A stretch of 10,002 nt of DNA from Burkholderiaceae bacterium. Lineage in GTDB: Bacteria; Pseudomonadota; Gammaproteobacteria; Burkholderiales; Burkholderiaceae_C. A program made the translations under genes and the position numbers. The stretch is from NCBI GenBank assembly GCA_017999135.1, contig JAGOBT010000072.1:1-10002 (forward strand), given 5' to 3'. Position 1 is the first letter of the stretch, and every line of letters starts with the position of its first letter. The notes below the pieces were generated by a model. It did no database searches and had not been told where the DNA came from. It was given only the letters and a program-made list of their open reading frames with translations. Shown one piece after another: positions 1 through 7,266 of this stretch.

Positions 1-678
1 GGCCGGGCGGGTATCGGCCGCGGCGCCCAGCACCACGGTGAGGTGGGCATCCGCCGGCAGCGTGCAGTGGCGCAGTGCCTGCAGCACCCGCAGCGTGGCC
101 TGCTGCGGATCGGCGCCGCCCATGCTCACCAGCAGATGCTGCAGCCGGCCGCCGGCACGCCGCGCCAGGCTGGCGGCCCGGGCGGCGGCGAATTCCGGCC
201 GCAGCAGCGCAAAGGCCGGGCCGATCAGGCGGGTGGCCGCGGCGGGCAGCAGCGCGGCGTAGTCCCCGGGCTGGCGGCCCAGGTTCTGGTCGAGCAGCAG
301 GTCGGCGGCGTGCGGCCGGTCGGCCAGGTCGTCTATCGCCACCAGGCGGCGGCAGGCCGGGCGCAGGGTGGCCTGCCATGCGGCGCCCAGCGCGTAGTGG
401 TCGACCAACAGCACATCGCAACCGTTGGGCCCCAGGGCCGCCAGCGTGTGCTGGGCATCCGCGTCGGCATGCCAGATGACGGTGTCGGGCAACCAGTGCA
501 GGCCGAAACCCTGGCCAGTGATGCGGGTGCCCAGGTGCCCATGGTCGGGCCGGCAGATGAACTGCACCGTGGCACCGCGGGCGCGCAGCACCTCCGCCAG
601 CGTCAGGCAGCGCATGACATGGCCGCTGCCCAGCGTGCGGCTGGCGTCGGCCCGCACGGCCACCCGCAGGCCGGTCAT
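1..678 (-). CDS. pseG: PseG, UDP-2,4-diacetamido-2,4,6-trideoxy-beta-L-altropyranose hydrolase (partial; 3' end cut by left edge)
   Basis: The frame is open from an ATG at 676-678 to the window edge: 226 visible residues, with no stop seen. The family is about 340-360 residues, so roughly the last third is missing. Seen: an N-terminal VRADASRTLGSGHVMRC motif with His20 at the position of the PseG catalytic histidine (H17 in Campylobacter), then LLVDHYALG (90-98), IDDLADRPHAADLLLDQN (115-132) and the start of the C-terminal GT-B-like nucleotide-binding half, LLVSMGGADP (182-191). Known for the family: a cytoplasmic enzyme that removes UDP from UDP-2,4-diacetamido-trideoxy-altrose, giving the free sugar for PseI. 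The start overlaps the pseF stop in an ATGA, so translation is probably coupled. The visible part contains no lysine at all. The main alternative would be a related MurG-like glycosyltransferase, but the motifs and neighbours make PseG the clear choice. Confidence 0.92.
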   Translation of the reverse strand, partial: MTGLRVAVRADASRTLGSGHVMRCLTLAEVLRARGATVQFICRPDHGHLGTRITGQGFGLHWLPDTVIWHADADAQHTLAALGPNGCDVLLVDHYALGAAWQATLRPACRRLVAIDDLADRPHAADLLLDQNLGRQPGDYAALLPAAATRLIGPAFALLRPEFAAARAASLARRAGGRLQHLLVSMGGADPQQATLRVLQALRHCTLPADAHLTVVLGAAADTRPA

Positions 679-1373
679 CCGCTGCTGCCTGACTGCATGG
701 CCCGCCACAGCCATTCGGCGCGGGTCCAGTCTTCGGGGGTGTCGATGTCCTGCACCCGGTGGCGCGGCAGGTGCACCGGCACCGCGTCGGGCGAGAAGAT
801 GCGCAGCCCCTGCAGCCAGGCGCTGGCGCGGCCCCAGTAGAACTGGCCGGCATCGTGGAAGGCTTCCTCCAGGTCCTGGCTGCGGGTGTTGAATTGCGCC
901 GGGTCGAACATCGCCACCCGGCCCTCTGGCGTGAGGCGGATGGCGCGCTGGATCGGGAACGGGTAGCTGGTCACCGAGAAGGCGTACTGCGCACCGCTGG
1001 ATTCCAGCAGCGCCAGGCCAAGCTGCAGATCGGCCGGCTGAACAAAAGGCGCAGTGGCATACAGGCAGCACACCTGCGTGGGCGCCTGGCCTGCATCCAC
1101 ATGCCATTGCACCGCATGCGCCACCACCGGGATCGTGCCGGTGTGGTCGTCCGACAGTTCTGGCGGCCGCAGGAACGGCACGCTGGCGCCGGCGGCCTGC
1201 GCCACGTCGGCGATCTCGGCATCGTCGGTGGACACGATGACCCGGTCGAAGCAGCCGCTTTGCAGCGCGGCGTCGATCGACCAGGCGATCATCGGCCGGC
1301 CGCCGAAGGGCCGGATGTTCTTGCGCGGGATGCGCTTGCTGCCGCCACGGGCGGGGATGACGGCCAGGCGCAT
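675..1373 (-). CDS. pseF: PseF, pseudaminic acid cytidylyltransferase (CMP-Pse synthetase)
   Basis: 232 residues, the usual size for PseF. Family knowledge: activates pseudaminic acid with CTP to CMP-pseudaminic acid plus pyrophosphate, the last cytoplasmic step before transfer. Seen: the CTP-binding loop of CMP-nonulosonate synthetases at the N terminus (VIPARGGSKRIPRKN, residues 5-19), VIVSTDDAEIADVA (46-58), LYATAPF (104-110), FYWG (178-181) and DIDTPEDW (209-216), the pattern of the NeuA/PseF family. I chose the ATG at 1371-1373 because the family begins almost at this motif; the in-frame extension to 1418 only reads into the pseC tail. The gene starts 16 nt after pseC with no clear Shine-Dalgarno site and ends in an ATGA overlap with pseG. 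It has only two lysines (13 and 18), both in the CTP-binding loop. NeuA (sialic acid) is the alternative, but pseB/C/G next door argue for Pse. Confidence 0.93.
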   Translation of the reverse strand: MRLAVIPARGGSKRIPRKNIRPFGGRPMIAWSIDAALQSGCFDRVIVSTDDAEIADVAQAAGASVPFLRPPELSDDHTGTIPVVAHAVQWHVDAGQAPTQVCCLYATAPFVQPADLQLGLALLESSGAQYAFSVTSYPFPIQRAIRLTPEGRVAMFDPAQFNTRSQDLEEAFHDAGQFYWGRASAWLQGLRIFSPDAVPVHLPRHRVQDIDTPEDWTRAEWLWRAMQSGSSG

Positions 1374-1389
1374 GCTGGTGTTGGCAGGT

Positions 1390-2556
1390 TCAGCCGAGCA
1401 GGCGGCGCAGCGCGGCAATCACCTCGCCCTGCTGTGCCTCGGTCAGCGTGGGGAACATCGGCAGCGAGATGGCCTGGGCGTAGTAGGCCTCGGCCGCCGG
1501 AAACTGCCCCGGCGCGAAGCCCAGGCGGCGGTAGTGCGGCTGGGTGTGCACAGGGATGTAGTGCACGTTGACGCCGATGCCTGCCGTGCGCAGGCCGTCG
1601 AACAGCTGGCGGCGGGTCAGCGGGCTGCGTGCCGGATCCACCTGGATCGGGTAGAGGTGCAGCGCCGAGCGTGCGTCCGGGCTCTGCCACGGCGTGGTGA
1701 GCGGCAGGCCGGCCAGCTCGGCGTCGTAGCGGCAAGCGATCTGGTGGCGCCTGGCCACCGACGTCTCCAGCTGCGACAACTGCGAGAGGCCGAGTGCCGC
1801 CTGCAGGTCGGTCAGCCGGTAGTTCAGGCCCAGTTCCACCTGCTCATACACCCAGGGGCCTTCCGGCTCGCCTTCCATCACCGCCGGATCGCGGGTGATG
1901 CCGTGGCTGCGCAGCCGTTCCAGCCGGGCTGCCATCTGGGCATCGTTGGTCATCACCATGCCGCCCTCGGCGGTGGTGATGATCTTCACCGGGTGGAAGC
2001 TGAAGACGGTCAGGTCGCTGAAGCGGCCGTTGCCCACCGGCTGGCCCAGGTAGCTGCCGCCCACCGCGTGCGAGGCGTCCTCGATGATGCGGAAGCCATA
2101 GCGTTGCCCCAGCGCGTGGATGGCCTGCATGTCGCAGCTTTGCCCGGCAAAGTGCACCGGCACCACCACCTTGGGCAGGGTGCCGCCGGCAGCGGCGGCT
2201 TCCAGCTTGGCGGCCAGTGCCGGCACGCTCATGTTGTAGGTTTGCGGGTCGACGTCGACGAAATCGACCGTGGCGCCGCAGTACAGCCCGCAGTTGGCCG
2301 ACGCGACGAAGGTGTTGGGGCTGGTCCACAGCCGGTCGCCCGGCCCCAGGTCGAGTGCCAGGCAGGCGATGTGCAGGCCAGCGGTGGCGTTGCACACCGC
2401 CACCCCATGCCTGGCGCCCACCCGTGCCGCCAGCGCCTGCTCGAAGCGCGGAATCGCCGGCCCCTGGGTGATCCAGTCGCTGCGCAGCGCGGCCAGCACC
2501 GCGGCTTCATCCTCGGCGGTGATGTGCTGGCGGCCATACGGGATGGTCTGGATCAT
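1390..2556 (-). CDS. pseC: PseC, UDP-4-amino-4,6-dideoxy-N-acetyl-beta-L-altrosamine transaminase
   Basis: 388 residues, a typical length for this DegT/DnrJ/EryC1-family PLP aminotransferase. Family knowledge: transfers an amino group, usually from glutamate, to C4 of the keto sugar made by PseB. Seen: IPYGRQHITAEDEAAV at the N terminus (5-20), CNATAGLHIA (55-64), the PLP-contacting IIEDASHAVGG (157-167) with Asp160, and SFHPVKIITTAEGG (186-199) with Lys191 as the Schiff-base lysine. The C-terminal GIGVNVHYIPVHTQPHYRRLG segment is typical of PseC. The ATG at 2554-2556 was chosen because it gives the family N terminus, has a GGAG seven bases upstream, and shares one base with the pseB stop (TGATG). 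The 22-codon in-frame extension lies wholly inside pseB and is rejected. Only three lysines occur in the protein (117, 129, 191). Confidence 0.95.
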   Translation of the reverse strand: MIQTIPYGRQHITAEDEAAVLAALRSDWITQGPAIPRFEQALAARVGARHGVAVCNATAGLHIACLALDLGPGDRLWTSPNTFVASANCGLYCGATVDFVDVDPQTYNMSVPALAAKLEAAAAGGTLPKVVVPVHFAGQSCDMQAIHALGQRYGFRIIEDASHAVGGSYLGQPVGNGRFSDLTVFSFHPVKIITTAEGGMVMTNDAQMAARLERLRSHGITRDPAVMEGEPEGPWVYEQVELGLNYRLTDLQAALGLSQLSQLETSVARRHQIACRYDAELAGLPLTTPWQSPDARSALHLYPIQVDPARSPLTRRQLFDGLRTAGIGVNVHYIPVHTQPHYRRLGFAPGQFPAAEAYYAQAISLPMFPTLTEAQQGEVIAALRRLLG

Positions 2557-3554
2557 CAGATCGCTCCGATCTTGGCTTCGTTGGCGGCGATCCAGGTGCG
2601 CAGTTGCTCGACGCTCATCCACTCGGGGTTGGTGTTGCTGGCGTACTCGAAGCCCTCGGCCACCTTCACGCCGTTCTTGATGCGCTCACTGGTGGTGTCC
2701 CAGTTGTGGATGGCCGGCAGGATCTTGAAGTGCTGGTCGTACTCGTAGGTGTAGTACGAGTCCTCGGGCCCGATCATCTGCTCGTGCAACTTCTCGCCGG
2801 GGCGGATGCCCACCACCTTCTGCACCGCATCCGGGGCTACGGCACTGGCCAGATCGGTCACCTTCATCGACGGGATCTTCTTCACATACACCTCGCCGCC
2901 CACCATGTCCTCGAAGGCGTGCCAGACCAGTTCGACGCCTTGCTCCAGGCTGATCATGAAGCGCGTCATCCGCGGGTCGGTGATCGGCACCTCGCCGCTG
3001 CCGCGCACCTGCATGAAGAACGGGATCACCGACCCGCGTGACCCCATCACGTTGCCGTAGCGCACCACGGCAAAGCGGGTGTCGTGTCCGCCGGCGTAGG
3101 AATTGCCGGCGACGAACAGCTTGTCGCTCGCAAGCTTGGTGGCGCCGTACAGGTTGACCGGGCTGCTGGCCTTGTCGGTCGACAGCGCCACCACCCGCTG
3201 GATGCCCTTGTCGATGCAGGCGTCGATCAGGTTCATTGCGCCCAGCACGTTGGTCTTCACGCACTCGAACGGGTTGTACTCGGCGGTGGGCACGATCTTG
3301 GTGGCGGCGGCATGCACCACGTGGTCCACCCCGTCGAGCGCGCGGTACAGGCGCTCGCGGTCACGCACGTCGCCGATGAAGAAGCGCACCCGCTTGTCGC
3401 CCTGGAACTTCTTGGCCATCTCCCACTGCTTCATCTCGTCGCGCGAGTAGATGATCAGCTTCTTCGGGTTGAAGCGTGCCAGCGTCATCGGCACGAAGGT
3501 GTGGCCGAACGAGCCGGTGCCGCCGGTGATCAGGATGGTCTTGTTCGCAAGCAT
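2556..3554 (-). CDS. pseB: PseB, UDP-N-acetylglucosamine 4,6-dehydratase (inverting)
   Basis: 332 residues, the normal size for PseB/FlaA1-type extended short-chain dehydrogenases. Family knowledge: uses bound NADP to dehydrate UDP-GlcNAc at C4-C6 and invert C5, the committing step to pseudaminic acid. Seen: Rossmann motif ITGGTGSFG (9-17), IYSRDEMKQWEM (35-46), GDVRDRERL (61-69), Asp127-Lys128 in LSTDKASSPVNLYGATK with Tyr136 and Lys140 of the YxxxK motif, then RYGNVMGSRGSVIPFF (165-180) and the C-terminal RPGEKLHEQMI (251-261). It starts nine bases after the lapB stop, with only a weak GAGAG as ribosome site, and shares its last base with the pseC start. It is much richer in lysine (22 of 332) than the three following Pse enzymes. 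FnlA/WbjB/CapD-type dehydratases are similar, but the adjacent pseC, pseF and pseG settle the call. Confidence 0.96.
   Translation of the reverse strand: MLANKTILITGGTGSFGHTFVPMTLARFNPKKLIIYSRDEMKQWEMAKKFQGDKRVRFFIGDVRDRERLYRALDGVDHVVHAAATKIVPTAEYNPFECVKTNVLGAMNLIDACIDKGIQRVVALSTDKASSPVNLYGATKLASDKLFVAGNSYAGGHDTRFAVVRYGNVMGSRGSVIPFFMQVRGSGEVPITDPRMTRFMISLEQGVELVWHAFEDMVGGEVYVKKIPSMKVTDLASAVAPDAVQKVVGIRPGEKLHEQMIGPEDSYYTYEYDQHFKILPAIHNWDTTSERIKNGVKVAEGFEYASNTNPEWMSVEQLRTWIAANEAKIGAI
2564..2567 (-). promoter_or_regulatory. Ribosome binding site of pseC (GGAG)
   Basis: On the minus strand a GGAG lies seven bases before the ATG at 2556, inside the last codons of pseB. It supports that start over the upstream in-frame starts and is the best Shine-Dalgarno match within the pse block. 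Confidence 0.6.
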
Positions 3555-3563
3555 GGGGCGCTC

Positions 3564-4724
3564 TCAGTCTTCTTCGATGTGCCGGGGCGGGAAGGTGTCC
3601 CAGCCCAGGCAGCCGGGGCATTGCCAGAAGTGGCGCTGGGCCTCGAAGCCGCAGGCCGCGCAGCGGTAGCGCTGGCCGGCGCGGGCGGCACGGGCCACGG
3701 CATCACGCACGCTCTGGCGGGCGCTGTCGGGCCAGTCGGCACGCGGCGTGTCCAGCAGTTCCAGCGCGGCCGACAGGCTGGGCTGGTCACGCAGCAGGTC
3801 CATCAGCCAGGGCGACGTGCCGGGCCGGGTGCCGTCCAGCGTGGCCAGCGCGCGCAGCAGGTCGATGCCCGGCGCTTGGCGGAACATGGCGGCCAGTGCC
3901 GCCCGCGCGGCGTCCGCCTGGCCGGCGGCCTGGGCGCAGGCGGCGTACTCGCCGGCCAGGCGGCCGAAGGCCTCGGGGTTGCGCTGGCGCAGGCCATCCC
4001 ACACGGCCAGCGCGGCCGCATGCTCGCCTGCCTTGGCCAGGCGCTGCGCACGCTGCACGGCTGGCCGGGCCGCCTGGGGGGCCAGGGCCTGGGCCTTGTC
4101 CAGCAGCGCGGTGGCGGTGGCGCCGTCGCCCTTGGCGTCGGCTTCCAGCGCCAGTTCGCACTGGTAGTGCGCCATGCGCTGGCTGAACGAGCCGGTGCCG
4201 GCCTTTTCCAGCTGCGCAGCCACGTCGGCCGCGGCATGCCAGTCGCGCGAGCGCTCGGCCAGGGACAGCAGGGCCAGCCGGGCCTCGGTCTCGAACGGCG
4301 TGCCCATCAACGCACGGAAGGCGTTCTCGGCGCGGTCGAACAGGCCGGCCTTCATGAAGTCCTGCGCCAGCGCGTGCTGGGCACGCTCGCGGTCGCCGGG
4401 GCTCAGGTCGGCGCGCTGCAGCAGGTGTTCATGCACCCGCACGGCGCGTTCGAACTCGCCACGGCGGCGGAACAGGTTGCCCAGCGCAAAGTGCAGTTCG
4501 CTGGTGTCGGGGTCGTGCTGCACGGCCTCGATGAAGGCGTCGATGGCCTTGTCGGTCTGCTCGTTGAGCAGCAGGTTCAGGCCCTTGAAGTAGGCCTTGG
4601 GGGCCTGCCGGTCGCTGCGCCGCCACTGGCGCAAGTCGAAGCGAGACGCCGCCCAGCCCAGCAGGAAGGCGGCGGGCAGCGCCACCAGCAGGCCCAGCAG
4701 CAGCCCGGGTGTGTCCAGGTCCAT
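3564..4724 (-). CDS. lapB: LapB (YciM), LPS assembly protein with TPR repeats and rubredoxin-like domain
   Basis: 386 residues, near the 389 of E. coli LapB. Seen in order: one N-terminal membrane anchor (about 6-26, LLLGLLVALPAAFLLGWAA), a charged segment, the family signature YFKGLNLLLNEQTDKAIDAF (45-64), a run of TPR helices from about 45 to 330, and a C-terminal metal-binding knuckle with Cys355, Cys358, Cys369 and Cys372 (CxxC...CPGC). Family knowledge: it sits on the cytoplasmic face of the inner membrane, works with FtsH to degrade LpxC and so limits lipid A synthesis, and helps recruit LPS assembly enzymes. The start is three bases after lapA, with GAAGGG nine bases upstream (4734-4739). 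Its stop is only nine bases before pseB, suggesting cotranscription with the pseudaminic acid genes. The middle part is alanine-rich and more divergent than the two ends. Confidence 0.95.
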   Translation of the reverse strand: MDLDTPGLLLGLLVALPAAFLLGWAASRFDLRQWRRSDRQAPKAYFKGLNLLLNEQTDKAIDAFIEAVQHDPDTSELHFALGNLFRRRGEFERAVRVHEHLLQRADLSPGDRERAQHALAQDFMKAGLFDRAENAFRALMGTPFETEARLALLSLAERSRDWHAAADVAAQLEKAGTGSFSQRMAHYQCELALEADAKGDGATATALLDKAQALAPQAARPAVQRAQRLAKAGEHAAALAVWDGLRQRNPEAFGRLAGEYAACAQAAGQADAARAALAAMFRQAPGIDLLRALATLDGTRPGTSPWLMDLLRDQPSLSAALELLDTPRADWPDSARQSVRDAVARAARAGQRYRCAACGFEAQRHFWQCPGCLGWDTFPPRHIEED

Positions 4725-4727
4725 CGC

Positions 4728-5048
4728 CTACAGCCCTTCCCGCGGTGGGTGCTCGGGGCCGAACTCGCTGGGCGCGGGGGTCACCGTGTCCGGTGCGCTG
4801 CGCTGCGGCGGCGGGGGCGGCGGTGCATGGCGGCGTGCCACGCGGCGGTGGCGCCACCAGGCCGGCACCATGGCCAGCACGCCGATGGCCGCGCCCGCGG
4901 CGAAGGCGGCCAGCACCACGATGACCATGGGCGCCGTCCATTGCGCGCCGAAGAACCAGTGCACCACCACAGGCTGTTCGTTGTTCAGCGCAAACGCGAA
5001 CAGCGTGAAGAAGATGAACAGCCGGAAGGCCCAGAGGAAGACGCGCAT
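4728..5048 (-). CDS. lapA: LapA domain protein (YciS-like), small inner-membrane protein
   Basis: 106 residues, close to the usual 100 or so. Seen: two hydrophobic membrane segments (about 5-22 and 39-63) separated by the family sequence LNNEQPVVVHWFFG (21-34), then a basic stretch (WWRHRRVARRH) and a proline-rich tail with six prolines in a row (76-81). Family knowledge: LapA is encoded with LapB and linked to LPS assembly; its exact role is unsettled. The ATG at 5046-5048 fits the family N terminus; an AAGG lies just two bases upstream, closer than normal. The gene stands 55 bases after the terminator that ends the rpsA-ihfB transcript, so it should be the first gene of the lapAB-pse transcription unit unless readthrough feeds it. 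The tail is variable in the family and may be disordered. Confidence 0.9.
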   Translation of the reverse strand: MRVFLWAFRLFIFFTLFAFALNNEQPVVVHWFFGAQWTAPMVIVVLAAFAAGAAIGVLAMVPAWWRHRRVARRHAPPPPPPQRSAPDTVTPAPSEFGPEHPPREGL

Positions 5049-5103
5049 CGCCTTGCCATTCTACGGAGCGCGGCCGTGCCCATGGCGGGCCGGCGCACCC
5101 ATG

Positions 5104-5125
5104 AAAAAGGGCCCTTGCGGGCCCT
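5104..5125 (-). terminator. Rho-independent terminator after ihfB
   Basis: On the minus strand a perfect seven-pair stem, AGGGCCC and GGGCCCT, closes a GCAA tetraloop; its last base and the next four give a run of five T. It begins 21 bases after the ihfB stop. The GC-only core, GNRA loop and T-run make an intrinsic terminator very likely. It separates the rpsA-ihfB unit from lapA-lapB-pse. Confidence 0.88.
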
Positions 5126-5146
5126 GGAGTTCAGCGGTGCGGCGCA

Positions 5147-5458
5147 TCAGGCCGATGGCGGATCGTCACGCACCGGCAGACGTTCGTCCACCGATTCACG
5201 CAGCGCCTTGCCGGGCTTGAAGTGCGGCACCAGCTTTTCAGGGATGGTGACCTTCTCGCCGCTGCGCGGGTTGCGCCCCAGCCGCGGCGGTCGACGGTTG
5301 ATCGAGAAGCTGCCAAAGCCACGGATCTCGATGCGGTGGCCACGCGCCAGGGCGTCGCTCATCGCATCCAGGATGGTCTTGACCGCGAACTCGGTGTCGC
5401 GCTGCGTCAGCTGGGTGAAGCGTTCGGCCAGCTTGTTCACCAGATCACTACGGGTCAT
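5147..5458 (-). CDS. ihfB: Integration host factor subunit beta (IHF-beta)
   Basis: 103 residues, a little longer than the E. coli protein (94) because of an acidic, proline-containing tail ([13 protein letters not shown]). Seen: [14 protein letters not shown] at the N terminus, the dimer helices, [20 protein letters not shown] (45-64) which forms the start of the DNA-wrapping beta arm with the intercalating Pro64, and [18 protein letters not shown] (71-88). Family knowledge: pairs with IHF-alpha to bend DNA by about 160 degrees at specific sites in promoters, recombination sites and origins. Its place directly after rpsA is the standard order in Beta- and Gammaproteobacteria. The ATG at 5456-5458 gives the family start; a TTG eight codons upstream is rejected for that reason. 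There is no strong Shine-Dalgarno site before it. It is followed by a strong terminator. General HU is excluded by the IHF-beta-type N terminus and context. Confidence 0.95.
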   Translation of the reverse strand: MTRSDLVNKLAERFTQLTQRDTEFAVKTILDAMSDALARGHRIEIRGFGSFSINRRPPRLGRNPRSGEKVTIPEKLVPHFKPGKALRESVDERLPVRDDPPSA

Positions 5459-5490
5459 GTCGATGGCTGTACGGCAAGGCAAGGCGAACG

Positions 5491-5524
5491 GCTGCCAGAC
5501 AGAAGCCCGCCGCCGTCAGGCAGC
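5491..5524 (-). repeat. Inverted repeat (RNA hairpin) between rpsA and ihfB
   Basis: Two ten-base arms, 5491-5500 and 5515-5524, are inverted copies with one mismatch and a 14-base loop. On the minus strand the arms read GCTGCCTGAC and GTCTGGCAGC. The element starts 11 bases after the rpsA stop and ends 32 bases before the ihfB start. No T-run follows, so it is not an intrinsic terminator. It may protect the 3' end of rpsA mRNA, weaken readthrough into ihfB, or be chance in GC-rich DNA. Confidence 0.45.
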
Positions 5525-5535
5525 GGGGCATCCGC

Positions 5536-7266
5536 TCACTCTCGGTTGCTGTCCAGCTTGGCGCGCAGCAGGGCGCCCAGGCTGGTGGTGCCGGCGTTCT
5601 CACGCTCGCTGGTCTGGGCCAGGCGCTGCATCTGCTCTTGCTGGTCGGCGGCGTCCTTGGCCTTGATCGACAGCTGGATCGAACGGGCCTTGCGGTCCAC
5701 GTTGATGATCATGCAGCTGACTTCGTCGCCTTCCTTCAGCACGTTGCGCGCATCTTCCACGCGGTCGCGGCTGAGCTCGCTGGCGCGCAGGTAGCCGGTC
5801 ACGTCGTCGTTGAGCTGGATCTCGGCGCCACGCGGGTCGACGGTCTTGACCTTGCCGTTGACCAGCGCGCCACGGTCGTTGACCGAGGTGTAGTTGGCGA
5901 ACGGGTCGCCATCCAGCTGCTTGATGCCCAGGCTGATGCGCTCGCGCTCCACGTCGATGGCCAGCACGATGGCTTCGACTTCCTGGCCCTTCTTGAAGTT
6001 GCGCACGGCGGCTTCGCCAGTCTCGTGCCACGACAGGTCGGACAGGTGCACCAGGCCGTCGATGCCCTGGGCCAGACCCACGAACACGCCGAAGTCGGTG
6101 ATCGACTTGATCGGGCCGCGCACCTTGTCGCCGCGGTGCACATTGCCGCTGAACTCTTCCCAGGGGTTGGCCTTGCACTGCTTCATGCCCAGGCTGATGC
6201 GGCGCTTGTCTTCGTCGATCTCGAGCACCATCACCTCGACCTCGTCGCCCAGGGAGACGATCTTGGCCGGGGCCACGTTCTTGTTGGTCCAGTCCATCTC
6301 GGACACGTGCACCAGACCTTCGATGCCGGGCTCGATCTCGACGAACGCGCCGTAGTCGGCGATGTTGGTGACCTTGCCGAACAGGCGGGTGTTGCTCGGG
6401 TAGCGGCGCGACACGCCGTGCCACGGGTCGTCACCCAGCTGCTTGATGCCCAGGCTGACGCGGTTCTTCTCGGCGTCGAACTTCAGCACCTTGGCCGACA
6501 GTTCCTGGCCGACGGTGACCACTTCGCTCGGGTGACGGACACGGCGCCAGGCCATGTCGGTGATGTGCAGCAGGCCGTCGATGCCGCCCAGGTCAACGAA
6601 CGCACCGTATTCGGTGATGTTCTTGACCACGCCGTGCACGATGGCGCCTTCGGTCAGGGTCTCGAGCAGCTTGGCGCGCTCTTCGCCCATCGAGGCTTCC
6701 ACCACAGCGCGGCGGCTCAGCACCACGTTGTTGCGCTTGCGGTCGAGCTTGATGACCTTGAATTCCAGGGTCTTGCCTTCGTACGGGCTCAGGTCCTTGA
6801 CCGGGCGGGTGTCGATCAGCGACCCCGGCAGGAAGGCGCGGATGCCGTTGACCAGCACGGTCAGGCCGCCCTTGACCTTGCCGCTGACGGTGCCGGTGAC
6901 GAAGTCGCCTGACTCGAGCGCGGTCTCCAGGCTCAGCCACGAGGCCAGGCGCTTGGCCTTGTCGCGTGACAGGATGGTGTCGCCGTAGCCGTTCTCGATG
7001 GCGTCGATGGCCACCGAGACGAAATCACCCACCTCGACTTCCAGTTCGCCCTGGTCGTTCTTGAACTCTTCGATCGGCACGTAGGCTTCGCTCTTCAAGC
7101 CGGCGTTCACCACCACGTGGCTGTGCTCGATGCGCACGACTTCGGCAGAGATGACCTCGCCGGCGCGCATGTCGTTCTTCTTGAGCGACTCTTCGAACAT
7201 CGCAGCGAAGCTGTCGGTGGCGAAGGGGCTGTCAGGGATGTGGTCGAGGGATTGGGTTTGGGCCAT
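5536..7266 (-). CDS. rpsA: 30S ribosomal protein S1
   Basis: 576 residues, against 557 in E. coli. Family knowledge: the largest small-subunit protein, which binds mRNA leaders and unfolds them for initiation. Six S1 (OB-fold) repeats are visible at about 35-101, 120-186, 207-275, 294-362, 381-449 and 468-535. Repeats 3 to 6 bind RNA in the family, and repeats 3-5 here show the consensus GxVxxIxxYGAFVxL...GLxHxSxM (for example 212-238 and 297-324). The first two are the divergent ribosome- and S2-binding repeats. The C terminus (540-576) is a polar tail, and the N terminus (1-30) is slightly longer than in E. coli. The ATG at 7264-7266 was chosen because family homology begins there and AAGGA lies seven bases upstream; the open frame upstream to 7476 is GC-rich leader and is not coding. 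It lies between cmk and ihfB, the normal order. Autoregulation of S1 through its leader is known in E. coli and is possible here. Confidence 0.98.
   Translation of the reverse strand: MAQTQSLDHIPDSPFATDSFAAMFEESLKKNDMRAGEVISAEVVRIEHSHVVVNAGLKSEAYVPIEEFKNDQGELEVEVGDFVSVAIDAIENGYGDTILSRDKAKRLASWLSLETALESGDFVTGTVSGKVKGGLTVLVNGIRAFLPGSLIDTRPVKDLSPYEGKTLEFKVIKLDRKRNNVVLSRRAVVEASMGEERAKLLETLTEGAIVHGVVKNITEYGAFVDLGGIDGLLHITDMAWRRVRHPSEVVTVGQELSAKVLKFDAEKNRVSLGIKQLGDDPWHGVSRRYPSNTRLFGKVTNIADYGAFVEIEPGIEGLVHVSEMDWTNKNVAPAKIVSLGDEVEVMVLEIDEDKRRISLGMKQCKANPWEEFSGNVHRGDKVRGPIKSITDFGVFVGLAQGIDGLVHLSDLSWHETGEAAVRNFKKGQEVEAIVLAIDVERERISLGIKQLDGDPFANYTSVNDRGALVNGKVKTVDPRGAEIQLNDDVTGYLRASELSRDRVEDARNVLKEGDEVSCMIINVDRKARSIQLSIKAKDAADQQEQMQRLAQTSERENAGTTSLGALLRAKLDSNRE

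Noticed and set aside
333..575. Minus-strand frame of 80 codons at the left end
   Set aside because: It is in another frame of the same strand inside pseG, whose own frame carries all the family motifs.
1054..2748. Plus-strand open frame of 564 codons
   Set aside because: Shadow of pseF, pseC and the end of pseB, in which every key motif is intact on the minus strand; the antisense product has no recognisable domain.
5058..5063. TAGAAT as a -10 box for lapA
   Set aside because: No -35 match at 16-18 bases and it would place the start of transcription within a few bases of the start codon; not called as a promoter.
3084..5666. Plus-strand open frame of 860 codons
   Set aside because: It lies antisense to pseB, lapB, lapA and ihfB, its translation is low-complexity (Gly/Ala/Arg/Gln/His-rich) and matches no family. 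Long antisense frames without stops are expected in DNA this GC-rich.
5638..6912. Plus-strand open frame of 424 codons
   Set aside because: Antisense to the S1 repeats of rpsA; its apparent repeats simply mirror the six S1 domains.
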